A stretch of DNA of 8,756 bases from Bacteroidota bacterium (GCA_018267355.1 JAFDYP010000507.1:1-8756), one strand, 5' to 3'. Numbered from the stretch's first letter, positions 1 to 7,788 are shown. Numbers and translations are program-made. Notes: generated by a model not told the origin, from the sequence alone.

Positions 1-539
1 AGCAGGTAGTCTACGCCGGTATAGTCAGGATCGGTGACCACGCAGATAGCAGTTACTTTCTTGCCACGGGCTACTATATCCTGTATGGCATCAGTGATCC
101 TGGCCAGGCTGTGTGTACCCCTGTTGGCCAGGTGCTTGGCAGGTGTGCCATCCAGGCTTGTGAAAAAGTAGTCTACATCTGCCAGCTGCTCCTGGTACCT
201 CCTGTAGAGTAGGAGATTGGTATTCATACTGACGAAAAAACCCATCTGCCTGGCCAGCGCTATGATCTCACCTATATCTGAGCGTACCAGTGGCTCACCT
301 CCGAGCAGGCCCAGCCGGATCACGCCCATCCGCTTTAGCCGGGAAAACAAAGTCCTCATTTCATCGATGGTAAGATCAGGTGTATTGAGGTTGGGACAGT
401 TGCAATAAGAGCACTGCAGGTTACATTTATTGGTCACTGCAAAGGATGCAGAAAAAGGCCTGGGTGTACCGGTGACATGGTATGCCCAGAGGCTTTGGGC
501 GTATGATAGCCCCAGTTGAATTATTTTAGACTGCTGCAT
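1..539 (-). CDS. Radical SAM protein, MoaA/PqqE-like, 3' end cut by window edge
   Basis: The N-terminal 179 codons of a radical SAM enzyme are visible; the gene continues past the left edge. The [4Fe-4S]/SAM-binding CxxxCxxC motif is at C39, C43 and C46 in CNLQCSYC, preceded by the usual beta strand FAVTNK. A GGEP SAM-binding motif is at residues 80-83, with later strand motifs MNTN (105-108) and SLDG (128-131). Enzymes of this superfamily cleave SAM to a 5'-deoxyadenosyl radical and act in the cytosol; the substrate is not readable here. A further cysteine, C48, lies two residues after the cluster motif. The ATG at 539 is the first start after an in-frame stop at 549-551. It overlaps the end of the UbiA gene by 14 bases, so translation is probably coupled. 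The missing C-terminal half would show whether a SPASM/Twitch domain is present. Superfamily is certain; subfamily is open. Confidence 0.9.
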   Translation of the reverse strand, partial: MQQSKIIQLGLSYAQSLWAYHVTGTPRPFSASFAVTNKCNLQCSYCNCPNLNTPDLTIDEMRTLFSRLKRMGVIRLGLLGGEPLVRSDIGEIIALARQMGFFVSMNTNLLLYRRYQEQLADVDYFFTSLDGTPAKHLANRGTHSLARITDAIQDIVARGKKVTAICVVTDPDYTGVDYL

Positions 540-1338
540 ACATGCTACTCAATATGCCTAGCCAAAGAACAAAAAAAACTACTCTGGACGCATACCATGA
601 AAAGGTGACCCGCCTGCCTGATATGAAAAAGACAAATGGTAAAACGCCCAAAACAGCAAACAAAGGACTGAGTTGGTTTAGATAAATCACAAACGTCAAG
701 ATAGCACAAAGAATGAATAACAGGCTGGCCTCCCAGCCTCGCATTGCTACGGCGCTGGTCTGTACGCTGTTTTGTGAGTCGGTATCATGATCCGTCACTA
801 TCTGAAAGAAGTGCGCGATACCTACCATCAGACCGGCGGCGAGCGCTACCTGCCAGTGAAATACACCGGAGATGCAAACGTACAGCCCACCCCATAGTGA
901 TACGATCACTATGTCTGCCAGGGGGATGGATTTCACCCGCAGAGAGTAAAGCAGATTGATAACGTATAGCAGTACGATGCACAGGGCGGTCTGCCAGCGC
1001 AGCCATACCCAGGCAGCGGCTATCGTGGCGATATTCACCAGGATAATGAGCCATTTGAATAAGACCCTGTGCGACAAAATCATCTCAATGAAATCCTTAT
1101 CCTTTTTGGGGTTGAGCAGGTCCTTCTCTGCATCCACATAGTCGTTGTAGCCATATAGCACACAGAGCACCAGAAAAGAAACAAGAGTCTCTATGAGTAT
1201 AGCAGCTACAGGTGCGCGAGAGGCTATAGAGTGCGCCAGATTGAAGATAATGAGCCCGCCCTCTCCCAGCCGGAGCCGATCAGAAAATGGCCGGACGAGC
1301 AAACTGAAAATGGTGAATGAGGTGGTGCGCAGATCCAT
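526..1338 (-). CDS. UbiA-superfamily membrane prenyltransferase or phosphoribosyltransferase-like protein
   Basis: This 270-residue polytopic protein has about eight or nine hydrophobic segments, the normal size for UbiA enzymes. The first Asp-rich motif NDxxDxxxD is intact (N65, D66, D69, D73). The second is D183-HDT-D187, followed by a TSAVAMRG stretch like that after the second motif of many prenyltransferases. Between them YSLRVKSIPLADI (131-143) matches the conserved loop of the superfamily. These enzymes bind a diphosphate substrate through Mg2+ on the Asp motifs and transfer to or from a polyprenyl chain within the membrane. The run from D69 through N76, P77 and K79 recalls decaprenyl-phosphate phosphoribosyltransferases, but the Arg-Pro that follows in that group is replaced by D82-F83, so the substrate is uncertain. 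Its ATG shares one base with the TGA of the upstream radical SAM gene (TGATG), and its end overlaps the downstream radical SAM gene, so it is the middle member of a coupled trio. Confidence 0.88.
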   Translation of the reverse strand: MDLRTTSFTIFSLLVRPFSDRLRLGEGGLIIFNLAHSIASRAPVAAILIETLVSFLVLCVLYGYNDYVDAEKDLLNPKKDKDFIEMILSHRVLFKWLIILVNIATIAAAWVWLRWQTALCIVLLYVINLLYSLRVKSIPLADIVIVSLWGGLYVCISGVFHWQVALAAGLMVGIAHFFQIVTDHDTDSQNSVQTSAVAMRGWEASLLFILCAILTFVIYLNQLSPLFAVLGVLPFVFFISGRRVTFSWYASRVVFFVLWLGILSSMYAAV

Positions 1339-2879
1339 CAGGCATACGGTGTCAGTACACCTTCTTTTTTCTTTTTCAGGGTATTCCTTTTAAACACTTC
1401 GTACAAGCGCTGCTCTCCTCTGGATACGGGCTTGCCCTGCCACAGATTGCGTATAGAGTACCATATACGCTGAGGGCGGAAAAGGAAATTTGTAAAATAG
1501 AACACGAAAAGGTAAAGCAAACGATAAAATCTCATAGCAGGTGCGCTGATGTGATCGTTGTAGAAATATCCGCCCCAAAAGGTATCACTGACGATGATCC
1601 GCTCAAAGTAGTCATCACTATCAGGATTGATCTTCCCCTCTTTCTCGAGCTTCATAAACAGCTCGCAGCCTGTATACGGCACTACTACTGATGGGAATAT
1701 ATCATGCACGCCGGCGTGGCTGGCGCGGACCAGAAACCACATGGTCTGCCAGATATGCCTGTGCCGCTCTTCCGGCAGGCCTATGAGCATATTGAGTTTG
1801 ATATTCATACCCTCGGCCTGGGTATAATAAAATGACTGCAACATCTTGTCCAGGTGTACTTTCTTTTTGATCGCCTTGAGTACCTCTACGCTGCCGCTCT
1901 CCGGTGCGTAGGTGATATTAGTACAGCCGGTTTTGCAGAGGTAGCTGGCTACCTCACGGTCTATGGCCTCTGAGCGTGTGCCCGCCGGTATCTGCCATGT
2001 GATCCTGATGTCACGTGATATGAGCTCTTTGCAGAAATCAATGATCCAGTTTTTATTGAGTATGGCCGTGAGGTCGTAGAAATCAAAATTTGTAGCTCCA
2101 TATAGCTTCTGGAAGTGTGCTATCTCATCTGCCACATCTGCAGGCTTGCGCATGAAGTACCGGGTGCCCCACATCTGCGGGCTGCTGCAGAAGGTGCATT
2201 CATAGGGGCACCCCCTCGTAGCCATGATAGGGAGGGAAAGTTCATTTTTGACCACACCATATGACAGCTCGTGATCTCTGTATGCCTGCAGAGGGAAGAG
2301 ATCCCAGGCGGGCCATGAGATCGTACCCACCTCTCTGATGCGCTTGCGGCGCGGATTGACTATGATCTGGCCATCTGCTCTGCGATAGGCTATGCCCTCT
2401 ACCAGAGACAGGTCCTCATCGGCAAAAATTCGTTCTGCCAGCTCTGCTACCGTCTCCTCTCCCTCGCCCAGCACGCATGCTTTGAGATGGCGGGTCTGCC
2501 TGATAGAGCGCTCTGGCATGCCGGTGATGTGCTCGCCTCCGGCAAATATGGGTATACCGGGCAGGTGGTCACCTATATAGTCTATCAGGGCACGGTCGCT
2601 CAGCCAGTTATTAGTAAACATGATGGTGAGCCCTATGCAGTCTGTATCTGCAGGTATCCTGGCTACTATCTCGGCATAGGTCAGGCCATTTATCTCTATA
2701 TCATCTTTGAGGATGGTATACTGCTCTGGGTTTTCTGCTATGGCGTCTACTACGGTCACTCTGTGTCCGGCCTGCCGGAGTGCCGCAGCGATGAATGCCA
2801 GACCCAGGGGCGCAGAGGGCTTGACCGTAATGGACAGCCGCTTCAGCACGGTAGATGGTCTTATGAGGCAGATATTCAT
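1338..2879 (-). CDS. B12-binding-domain radical SAM enzyme (class B methyltransferase/BchE-like family)
   Basis: This 513-residue protein has the two-domain layout of cobalamin-dependent radical SAM enzymes. Residues 1-150 form a Rossmann-like B12-binding domain (MNICLIRPS start; PLGLAFIAAALRQAGH at 24-39; FAGGEH at 112-117). The classical DxHxxG histidine motif is absent, which is common in this class. The radical SAM core begins near 216 with the cluster motif C224-PYE-C228-TF-C231, followed by GTRSE (300-304) and YAPESGS (324-330). Known relatives methylate unactivated carbons or rearrange rings (BchE, HpnJ, HpnR, Fom3, GenK). The C-terminus carries a hydrophobic stretch (about 451-468) followed by basic residues, suggesting membrane association and a lipid-like substrate (inference). 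The start at 2879 is the first ATG after the in-frame stop of the upstream gene and has an A-rich leader with no Shine-Dalgarno. It lies 27 bases after the GT-C gene and is a paralogue of the gene at the right edge. Confidence 0.92.
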   Translation of the reverse strand: MNICLIRPSTVLKRLSITVKPSAPLGLAFIAAALRQAGHRVTVVDAIAENPEQYTILKDDIEINGLTYAEIVARIPADTDCIGLTIMFTNNWLSDRALIDYIGDHLPGIPIFAGGEHITGMPERSIRQTRHLKACVLGEGEETVAELAERIFADEDLSLVEGIAYRRADGQIIVNPRRKRIREVGTISWPAWDLFPLQAYRDHELSYGVVKNELSLPIMATRGCPYECTFCSSPQMWGTRYFMRKPADVADEIAHFQKLYGATNFDFYDLTAILNKNWIIDFCKELISRDIRITWQIPAGTRSEAIDREVASYLCKTGCTNITYAPESGSVEVLKAIKKKVHLDKMLQSFYYTQAEGMNIKLNMLIGLPEERHRHIWQTMWFLVRASHAGVHDIFPSVVVPYTGCELFMKLEKEGKINPDSDDYFERIIVSDTFWGGYFYNDHISAPAMRFYRLLYLFVFYFTNFLFRPQRIWYSIRNLWQGKPVSRGEQRLYEVFKRNTLKKKKEGVLTPYA

Positions 2880-2906
2880 TTTTGTCGTTGCATTAGCATA
2901 ATACTG

Positions 2907-5723
2907 TCACTGGCCCCCGGCTTGCTTCAGCAGATTTTGTGCCTCGGGATTGGCTGGCTGCATAGCCAATGCTTGTTTCAGCCAGATAGCCGCACTGTCT
3001 TTACTATTATCAGCCAGATAGGCGCGCGCTATGTTGATCCGCGGGTTTACTTTATCAGGCACTGAATTTAGCGCTTTTTGATTGATAGCTATAGACTCAT
3101 CGTATCTTTTCAGCATATAGTATTGATAGCTCAGCTGACCATAGCCGTAATAGTCCTGAGGAGTCAGTGTGATCAGCCTGGAGTAGTATGGTATGGCCTC
3201 TTGATATTTCTGCTTATAGTTATAGATATCACCTACCGTTTTGTAAAGGTCGGGATAGACCGAATCTATCTGTGTGGCCAGCTGAAAGTAGATAAGGGCG
3301 CTATCCGCGTTATTCATAAACATATAGACCCGGCCTATGTCATATGTCACGTTAAAGAATTTCGGGTAAATAGCGCGCGCTGCCATGAAATGGCCTAGCG
3401 CCTCGCGCTCTATATTTAATTTTTCTGCTGCATCGGATTCCTCTCCGGCATGCTGCATGAGGTGCACAGCCAGGAGGTTGTGCGCCTGTGCCGACTCTGG
3501 GACGTGTCTTATATCCCTGCGGAAAAGAGTGAGATCATCTTTCCAGTCCGTATTGCGTGCCAGAGTGAGGCCGGTATAGAGCAGCAGGACTGACAGAAAT
3601 AGATATTGTGCCAGGCGTGGCAATTTGCCCCAAGATACTATACCTGAGGCGATAGCGATGCGTGCTATCATAAAAATCAAGGCAACTAATGCGATGCACC
3701 ACCCCAATGAGGGAATGAGCAAAAACCTATCGGCCATCATGCCGGGAATACCAATAAAGAAATTTGAAAAAACGCTGATCGATATCAGATAAATAAAAAT
3801 CCCGATGCTCAGCACTGGCTTTCTCCGTGCCAGTACCAGGGCCAGAAGAGTCAATATGGCATAGACTGCGATAGAGAGCAAGGATCGGGGTGCAGTGAGA
3901 TTCGTAGGCTTGATATAGCTATAGCCGTAATAAAAGGACATGGGATAAGGGAAAATGACCTTCTGCAGGTATTTCAATAGAATATCGGCAGATGTGCCGA
4001 CTCTCAGAGGTATAGGGTCTGAGGGGGATTCACAGTTCTCAATAAATATTATGGGTCTGTACTGTGTCTGGGATATGATTTTGGGTTCCAGGCTATTGGC
4101 GATATGCACCATGGAATTGGATGTTTGCGACACAGCCTGTAGCGCTGCGTTTCTAATATTTACGTCATGTAGGCGAATATTATAATGAAACAGGAGTGCT
4201 AAAAGTACCAGGGCCAGTACGCCCATCCTATAGATATGCCAGCGAAAATGCAAAACTGATAAAAGAACCAAAATAACTAACTGACCCGGCTCTACGCTCC
4301 TGACAGTGAAGAGGTCATGAATAGTCAGTAAGGCGATGAGGCCTATGACTGCCAGTCGTACCTGACGAAATCTAACTAAATACAAAAGGGGAATGGGCAG
4401 CAGAATCTCAGGCCAGCTCGCCGCGTGGGTAGACATCAAAATAAGTATTGCACCTCCTACTGCGGCTAAAAATAAATCACGGCGCACCCAGACAGCAAAG
4501 AAGAAGATAAGCGCTATGGCGAGCTTGGAGTATATCATGGGCAGGTCTGGCATGACCCAGGAGGTGCCCAAGAATCTGGTATCATAGGCCAGCAGGAGCA
4601 TCACGATGCCACCCGCGCTCCAGGCCAGATCCCTGCGCCCCCACACAGTGATAGCTGCCAGAGCCAGAAGCGGCAATAGGGCTACTAAAGAGAGGGAGTG
4701 CCATACCAGCAGCACGTAGATCACGCCTAATCCGATAGTGGGAATAATGTAGCCCGGCCTGAAGACTGCGGTAGAAGGGATGATCTCTGAAAAGAAGCCT
4801 TTCAGATCAATATGGGCCGGGGCAGATTCGGATTCAGACGGATGTATTGATGCGGGTTTGCGGCGGAGCCGCTCTTTGATCCAGACGAATATCTGCCTGA
4901 ATCGATATGTACCAAATACGACTAGAATGACCAGTACCAGTCCGGATAAAGCTTTGACCTTGTCAAATCCTGACCCCAGATCCAATACCAGGTAGCATGG
5001 CACTAAAAGAGCAAAAGACACAGCCCCTATCGTGAGCGCGGTAGCATTCCTAAAAAAGATAATGCACATAGGGATGATGAGTACAAAGGTGACAATGGTG
5101 GCCTTGCTCATCAGGGCGCAAGTGAATAAGAGCGCTATGAGCGGGTAGTAAAGGTATGCTCTGCGCTCACTGGTCCTGATACTGTAGTACAGTGCGCCCA
5201 GGCCGAATATCATAGCCAGGATCTCATCCCTATTCTTGATACTGCAGACTACCTCGGTATGGGCGGGATGAGCGACAAAAATCAAGGTAACAAGAAAGGC
5301 AAATAAGCTACTGTAGCCTGCAAATAGTAACTCCAAAGTTTTGAGCAGGATGAGGCAGCACAGTGCATACAAAATCACATTGATGAAATGACTCACTGCC
5401 GGGGACTCACCAAAGATCTGATGCTCTAGGGCAAATGTGGCCAGCACTATAGGCCGGTACTCGTATGAATACCCCATATTATCCTGGTAGTAGGAAGATG
5501 TAAAGATCTCCGGAATAGCGGCTATACCCTGAGAAGTGAGACGATGGTGGCGTGTGACCAGCTCATCATCCAGATTATAGCCGTTATTGACAGCATTGCC
5601 ATAAAGCATCAGCGATAGGAGTACGATGGCCAGGCTCCGGAAATGACGATAGCGCCGCACACTATCCAATATCGAGGTCTGCGTCTTATTTTTTTTGGCC
5701 GCTGATGATGATTTGGTAGCCAT
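2907..5723 (-). CDS. TMTC-like GT-C glycosyltransferase with C-terminal TPR repeats
   Basis: This 938-residue protein has a short basic N-terminus, a first membrane segment at about 29-46, many further segments to about residue 721, and a soluble tetratricopeptide domain (about 745-935). Several blocks match the TMTC family of O-mannosyltransferases: an acidic LDDE (51-54) in the first outside loop, the usual GT-C catalytic position; YRPIVLATFALE (89-100); AHPAHTEVV with NRDE (151-167); ADRFLLIPSLG (664-674); and DWKDDLTLF leading into SAQAHNLLA (726-752). At least four TPR units are clear near 791-823, 825-857, 858-890 and 893-925, with a degenerate one before them. Such enzymes take a sugar from a polyprenyl-phosphate donor and place it on an acceptor on the outer face of the membrane. 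A hydrophobic middle region (about 255-560) is unusually large. It is the first gene of the leftward block. The DPM1-like gene across the divergent region may supply the donor (inference). Acceptor and sugar are unknown. Confidence 0.88.
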   Translation of the reverse strand: MATKSSSAAKKNKTQTSILDSVRRYRHFRSLAIVLLSLMLYGNAVNNGYNLDDELVTRHHRLTSQGIAAIPEIFTSSYYQDNMGYSYEYRPIVLATFALEHQIFGESPAVSHFINVILYALCCLILLKTLELLFAGYSSLFAFLVTLIFVAHPAHTEVVCSIKNRDEILAMIFGLGALYYSIRTSERRAYLYYPLIALLFTCALMSKATIVTFVLIIPMCIIFFRNATALTIGAVSFALLVPCYLVLDLGSGFDKVKALSGLVLVILVVFGTYRFRQIFVWIKERLRRKPASIHPSESESAPAHIDLKGFFSEIIPSTAVFRPGYIIPTIGLGVIYVLLVWHSLSLVALLPLLALAAITVWGRRDLAWSAGGIVMLLLAYDTRFLGTSWVMPDLPMIYSKLAIALIFFFAVWVRRDLFLAAVGGAILILMSTHAASWPEILLPIPLLYLVRFRQVRLAVIGLIALLTIHDLFTVRSVEPGQLVILVLLSVLHFRWHIYRMGVLALVLLALLFHYNIRLHDVNIRNAALQAVSQTSNSMVHIANSLEPKIISQTQYRPIIFIENCESPSDPIPLRVGTSADILLKYLQKVIFPYPMSFYYGYSYIKPTNLTAPRSLLSIAVYAILTLLALVLARRKPVLSIGIFIYLISISVFSNFFIGIPGMMADRFLLIPSLGWCIALVALIFMIARIAIASGIVSWGKLPRLAQYLFLSVLLLYTGLTLARNTDWKDDLTLFRRDIRHVPESAQAHNLLAVHLMQHAGEESDAAEKLNIEREALGHFMAARAIYPKFFNVTYDIGRVYMFMNNADSALIYFQLATQIDSVYPDLYKTVGDIYNYKQKYQEAIPYYSRLITLTPQDYYGYGQLSYQYYMLKRYDESIAINQKALNSVPDKVNPRINIARAYLADNSKDSAAIWLKQALAMQPANPEAQNLLKQAGGQ

Positions 5724-5879
5724 TCTCTATTTTACCTGTAGCAGACCCCGGCCCCATGATCCGGGCAATGCAATAATCCATTCAGAACATGCCATAAGTT
5801 TTTTATCTTTATTTCGATCATCAATATACCATTGCACCCTTTAATAAGCATGAAAATAGCTTTTTATTAAAACCTGTCA
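5724..5879. promoter_or_regulatory. Divergent intergenic region, probable promoters for both blocks
   Basis: This is the only gap of real size in the window and must hold promoters for the leftward four-gene block and the rightward pair. It is AT-rich from about 5790 to 5879. Leftward, a TTGACA (complement of 5875-5880, which runs one base past this gap) is followed after 16 bases by TATTTT (complement of 5853-5858), a weak sigma-70-like pair. Rightward, TATCTTTA at 5804-5811 resembles the Bacteroidota -7 box TAnnTTTG except for its last base, but no TTG-type upstream box stands at the right distance. No small gene or RNA gene is recognisable. The function is inferred mainly from the divergent layout; the exact boxes are guesses. 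Confidence 0.4.
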
Positions 5880-6815
5880 ATGGTTTGCATAGAGTTAATG
5901 AAACTGGAAGGAAAAAGGATATTAATACTAGGCTGTGGGGGAATGCTGGGGCAGGCTATGTACCATACCCTGAGAACAGCTAATACGGTACTGGCTACCG
6001 ACATCGATATAAATGAAGGCTGGTTGGAGTACCTGGATGTGACAGCTGCCGACTCCCTTCTCAAAACCTGCAAAGAGTTTTTGCCCGATGTCATTATAAA
6101 TCTTGCTGCCTGTACTGATCTGGAGTTTTGCGAGGCGCATCCTGTGGCCAGCAGCCTGGTAAACTATGAAGGCCAGGTCAACGTGTGCCACGCTGCAATA
6201 GCAGTAGACGCTACGGTGATGTACGTATCCACTGCAGGGGTCTTTGATGGATCTAAGGATTACTACACTGACTACGATATACCATCTCCGCGCAGTATGT
6301 ACGGCAAGGCCAAGTATAATGCCGAAAAGTATACAGCACAGGCGCTGAAAAAGTACTTCATTTTCAGAGCAGGATGGATGATGGGGGGAGGCCATAAGGA
6401 TAAGAAGTTTGTCAAAAAGATCTTTGATAAGATCCAGAATGGCGAGAAGGATATCTTCATAGTAGAAGATAAAGCTGGCAGTCCGACCTATACGTGGGAT
6501 TTTGCGGTGTCTGCCAGTCATGTTCTGGCCACATCGCGCTATGGATTGTACAATATGTGCTGCCAGGGAGGGGGTACGCGGCTGGAGGTGGCCAGTGAGC
6601 TGCTGAGATACATAGCCCCTGATGCAGGGATACATTTGTACGGAGTATCTTCAGATTTTTTTAAGAGTCAGTACTATGCACCGCGCCCGGCCTCCGAGAA
6701 ACTGGAGAATACAAAGCTAAGCGAGATGGGTATGATATATATGAGAGACTGGCGCGTGTGCCTGAGGGAGTATACTGCCCACCTGCTGGCTATGCAGAGG
6801 GTCACAGCCGAATAG
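5880..6815 (+). CDS. RmlD-like NAD(P)-dependent sugar nucleotide reductase/epimerase (extended SDR)
   Basis: This 311-residue Rossmann-fold protein is of RmlD (dTDP-4-dehydrorhamnose reductase) type and length. The dinucleotide-binding motif GxxGxxG is at G18, G21 and G24. NLAACTDLEFCE (74-85) matches the conserved strand and helix after it. The catalytic tyrosine and lysine are Y141 and K145 in MYGKAKYNAEK. GSPTYTWDFA (200-209) and RPASEKLENTKL (269-280) are RmlD-type substrate-domain signatures. Where RmlD usually has STDYVFDG, this protein has STAGVFDG (117-124), so it may not be a true dehydrorhamnose reductase. It probably reduces or epimerises a cytosolic nucleotide sugar. A second in-frame ATG at 5898 (residue 7, MKLEGKRILIL) sits at a more typical distance from the glycine motif and is a plausible true start; neither has a clear Shine-Dalgarno. 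It is first in the rightward pair, ending 4 bases before the glycosyltransferase, so the two are probably cotranscribed. Confidence 0.88.
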   Translation: MVCIELMKLEGKRILILGCGGMLGQAMYHTLRTANTVLATDIDINEGWLEYLDVTAADSLLKTCKEFLPDVIINLAACTDLEFCEAHPVASSLVNYEGQVNVCHAAIAVDATVMYVSTAGVFDGSKDYYTDYDIPSPRSMYGKAKYNAEKYTAQALKKYFIFRAGWMMGGGHKDKKFVKKIFDKIQNGEKDIFIVEDKAGSPTYTWDFAVSASHVLATSRYGLYNMCCQGGGTRLEVASELLRYIAPDAGIHLYGVSSDFFKSQYYAPRPASEKLENTKLSEMGMIYMRDWRVCLREYTAHLLAMQRVTAE

Positions 6816-6819
6816 TACT

Positions 6820-7788
6820 ATGAAGCTAAGTATAGTAATCCCAACATACCGCTCAGAAGCCAACCTGCCTACACTGCTGCAAAGGCTCAATGAAGTGCTG
6901 ATGGGCCTCAGAGTAGCGTACGAGATCATAGTGGTAAATGATCATAGCCCGGATGCTACCCTGCTATTTCTCAGAAATGCTGTTTTGTCACAGCCCAATC
7001 TACGGGTGATCAGCCTGTCCAGAAACTTTGGACAGCAGATAGCGATCACAGCAGGGCTGAAATATGCTACAGGAGATGCAGTAGTGATCATGGACGATGA
7101 CCTGCAGGATCCACCTGAGTTTATACCAGTGCTGATGGAGCATTGGACACAGGGGTATGATATAGTGTATGCGATCAAATCAAACCGGAAGGAAGGAATT
7201 TTAAAAAAGGCGGCTTATAAGATGTTTTATAAGTTTTTGTCGGGACTGAGTGAGGTGGGTGTACCACAAGACAGCGGCGACTTTTGCATCATGAGTCGCA
7301 GTGTAGTTTTGATATTAAATCAAATGCCAGAGCATGATCGCTTCGTGCGGGGGCTGCGCGCCTGGGTGGGGTTCAGGCAGCTGGGGATACCCTGTGACCG
7401 TGCCCGCCGAAATGCGGGAAAACCTGCATATACCTTGGGCAGGATGATCAAGCTGTCCCTGGATGGAATCATCTCTCTCTCAGACCGTCCGCTGAAATTT
7501 ATCCTCGGCATGGGCGTTTTTACGAGCCTTTTGGGGGTGGGGACGTTTGTGTGGATGCTGCAGGGGTATCTCAATAGTGATGGAGAGGCCGGTCAGAGCA
7601 TCTGGATGAGGCATTATACCCTCCTAGGAGTTCTGATGCTGATAGGCGGCCTGATCATGAGCAGCATGGGTCTGATGGGGATCTACATAGGCCGCATTCT
7701 GAATGAGGTGCGGGGCAGGCCACTGTACCTGGTGCATGAGACTTTAGGATTTGAGAGACCTGAGGTACATACCGGTAGCGGACTATAG
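6820..7788 (+). CDS. Polyprenyl-phosphate glycosyltransferase, GT2 family, DPM1/GtrB/ArnC-like
   Basis: This 322-residue GT-A enzyme has the usual length of the GtrB/ArnC group. It opens with MKLSIVIPTYRSE and carries VVNDHSPD (38-45) for nucleotide-sugar binding. The metal-binding acidic cluster MDDDLQDPPE is at 91-100, QDSGDF at 150-155, and RFVRGLRAWVGF at 174-185, the last two typical of polyprenyl-phosphate transferases. Two C-terminal membrane segments (about 226-250 and 266-290) anchor it. Enzymes of this type transfer mannose, glucose or a modified sugar from a nucleotide sugar to undecaprenyl or dolichyl phosphate on the cytosolic face. The adjacent RmlD-like gene suggests a modified sugar, and the TMTC-like GT-C gene in the opposite block is a candidate user of the product (inference). 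The gene faces the right-hand radical SAM gene with only 30 bases between stops. Family is certain; donor sugar is not determinable. Confidence 0.92.
   Translation: MKLSIVIPTYRSEANLPTLLQRLNEVLMGLRVAYEIIVVNDHSPDATLLFLRNAVLSQPNLRVISLSRNFGQQIAITAGLKYATGDAVVIMDDDLQDPPEFIPVLMEHWTQGYDIVYAIKSNRKEGILKKAAYKMFYKFLSGLSEVGVPQDSGDFCIMSRSVVLILNQMPEHDRFVRGLRAWVGFRQLGIPCDRARRNAGKPAYTLGRMIKLSLDGIISLSDRPLKFILGMGVFTSLLGVGTFVWMLQGYLNSDGEAGQSIWMRHYTLLGVLMLIGGLIMSSMGLMGIYIGRILNEVRGRPLYLVHETLGFERPEVHTGSGL

Noticed and set aside
1317..1691. Plus-strand open frame of 124 codons opposite the end of the B12-type radical SAM gene
   Set aside because: Its sequence is the antisense of the conserved C-terminal region of that gene, and it has no independent motif.
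2487..3065. Plus-strand open frame of 192 codons across the junction of two minus-strand genes
   Set aside because: It has no domain signature and overlaps two well-supported genes in the opposite direction.
5928..6635. Long open frame on the minus strand opposite the RmlD-like gene
   Set aside because: It shows no recognisable motif and lies fully antisense to a gene with clear cofactor and catalytic motifs.
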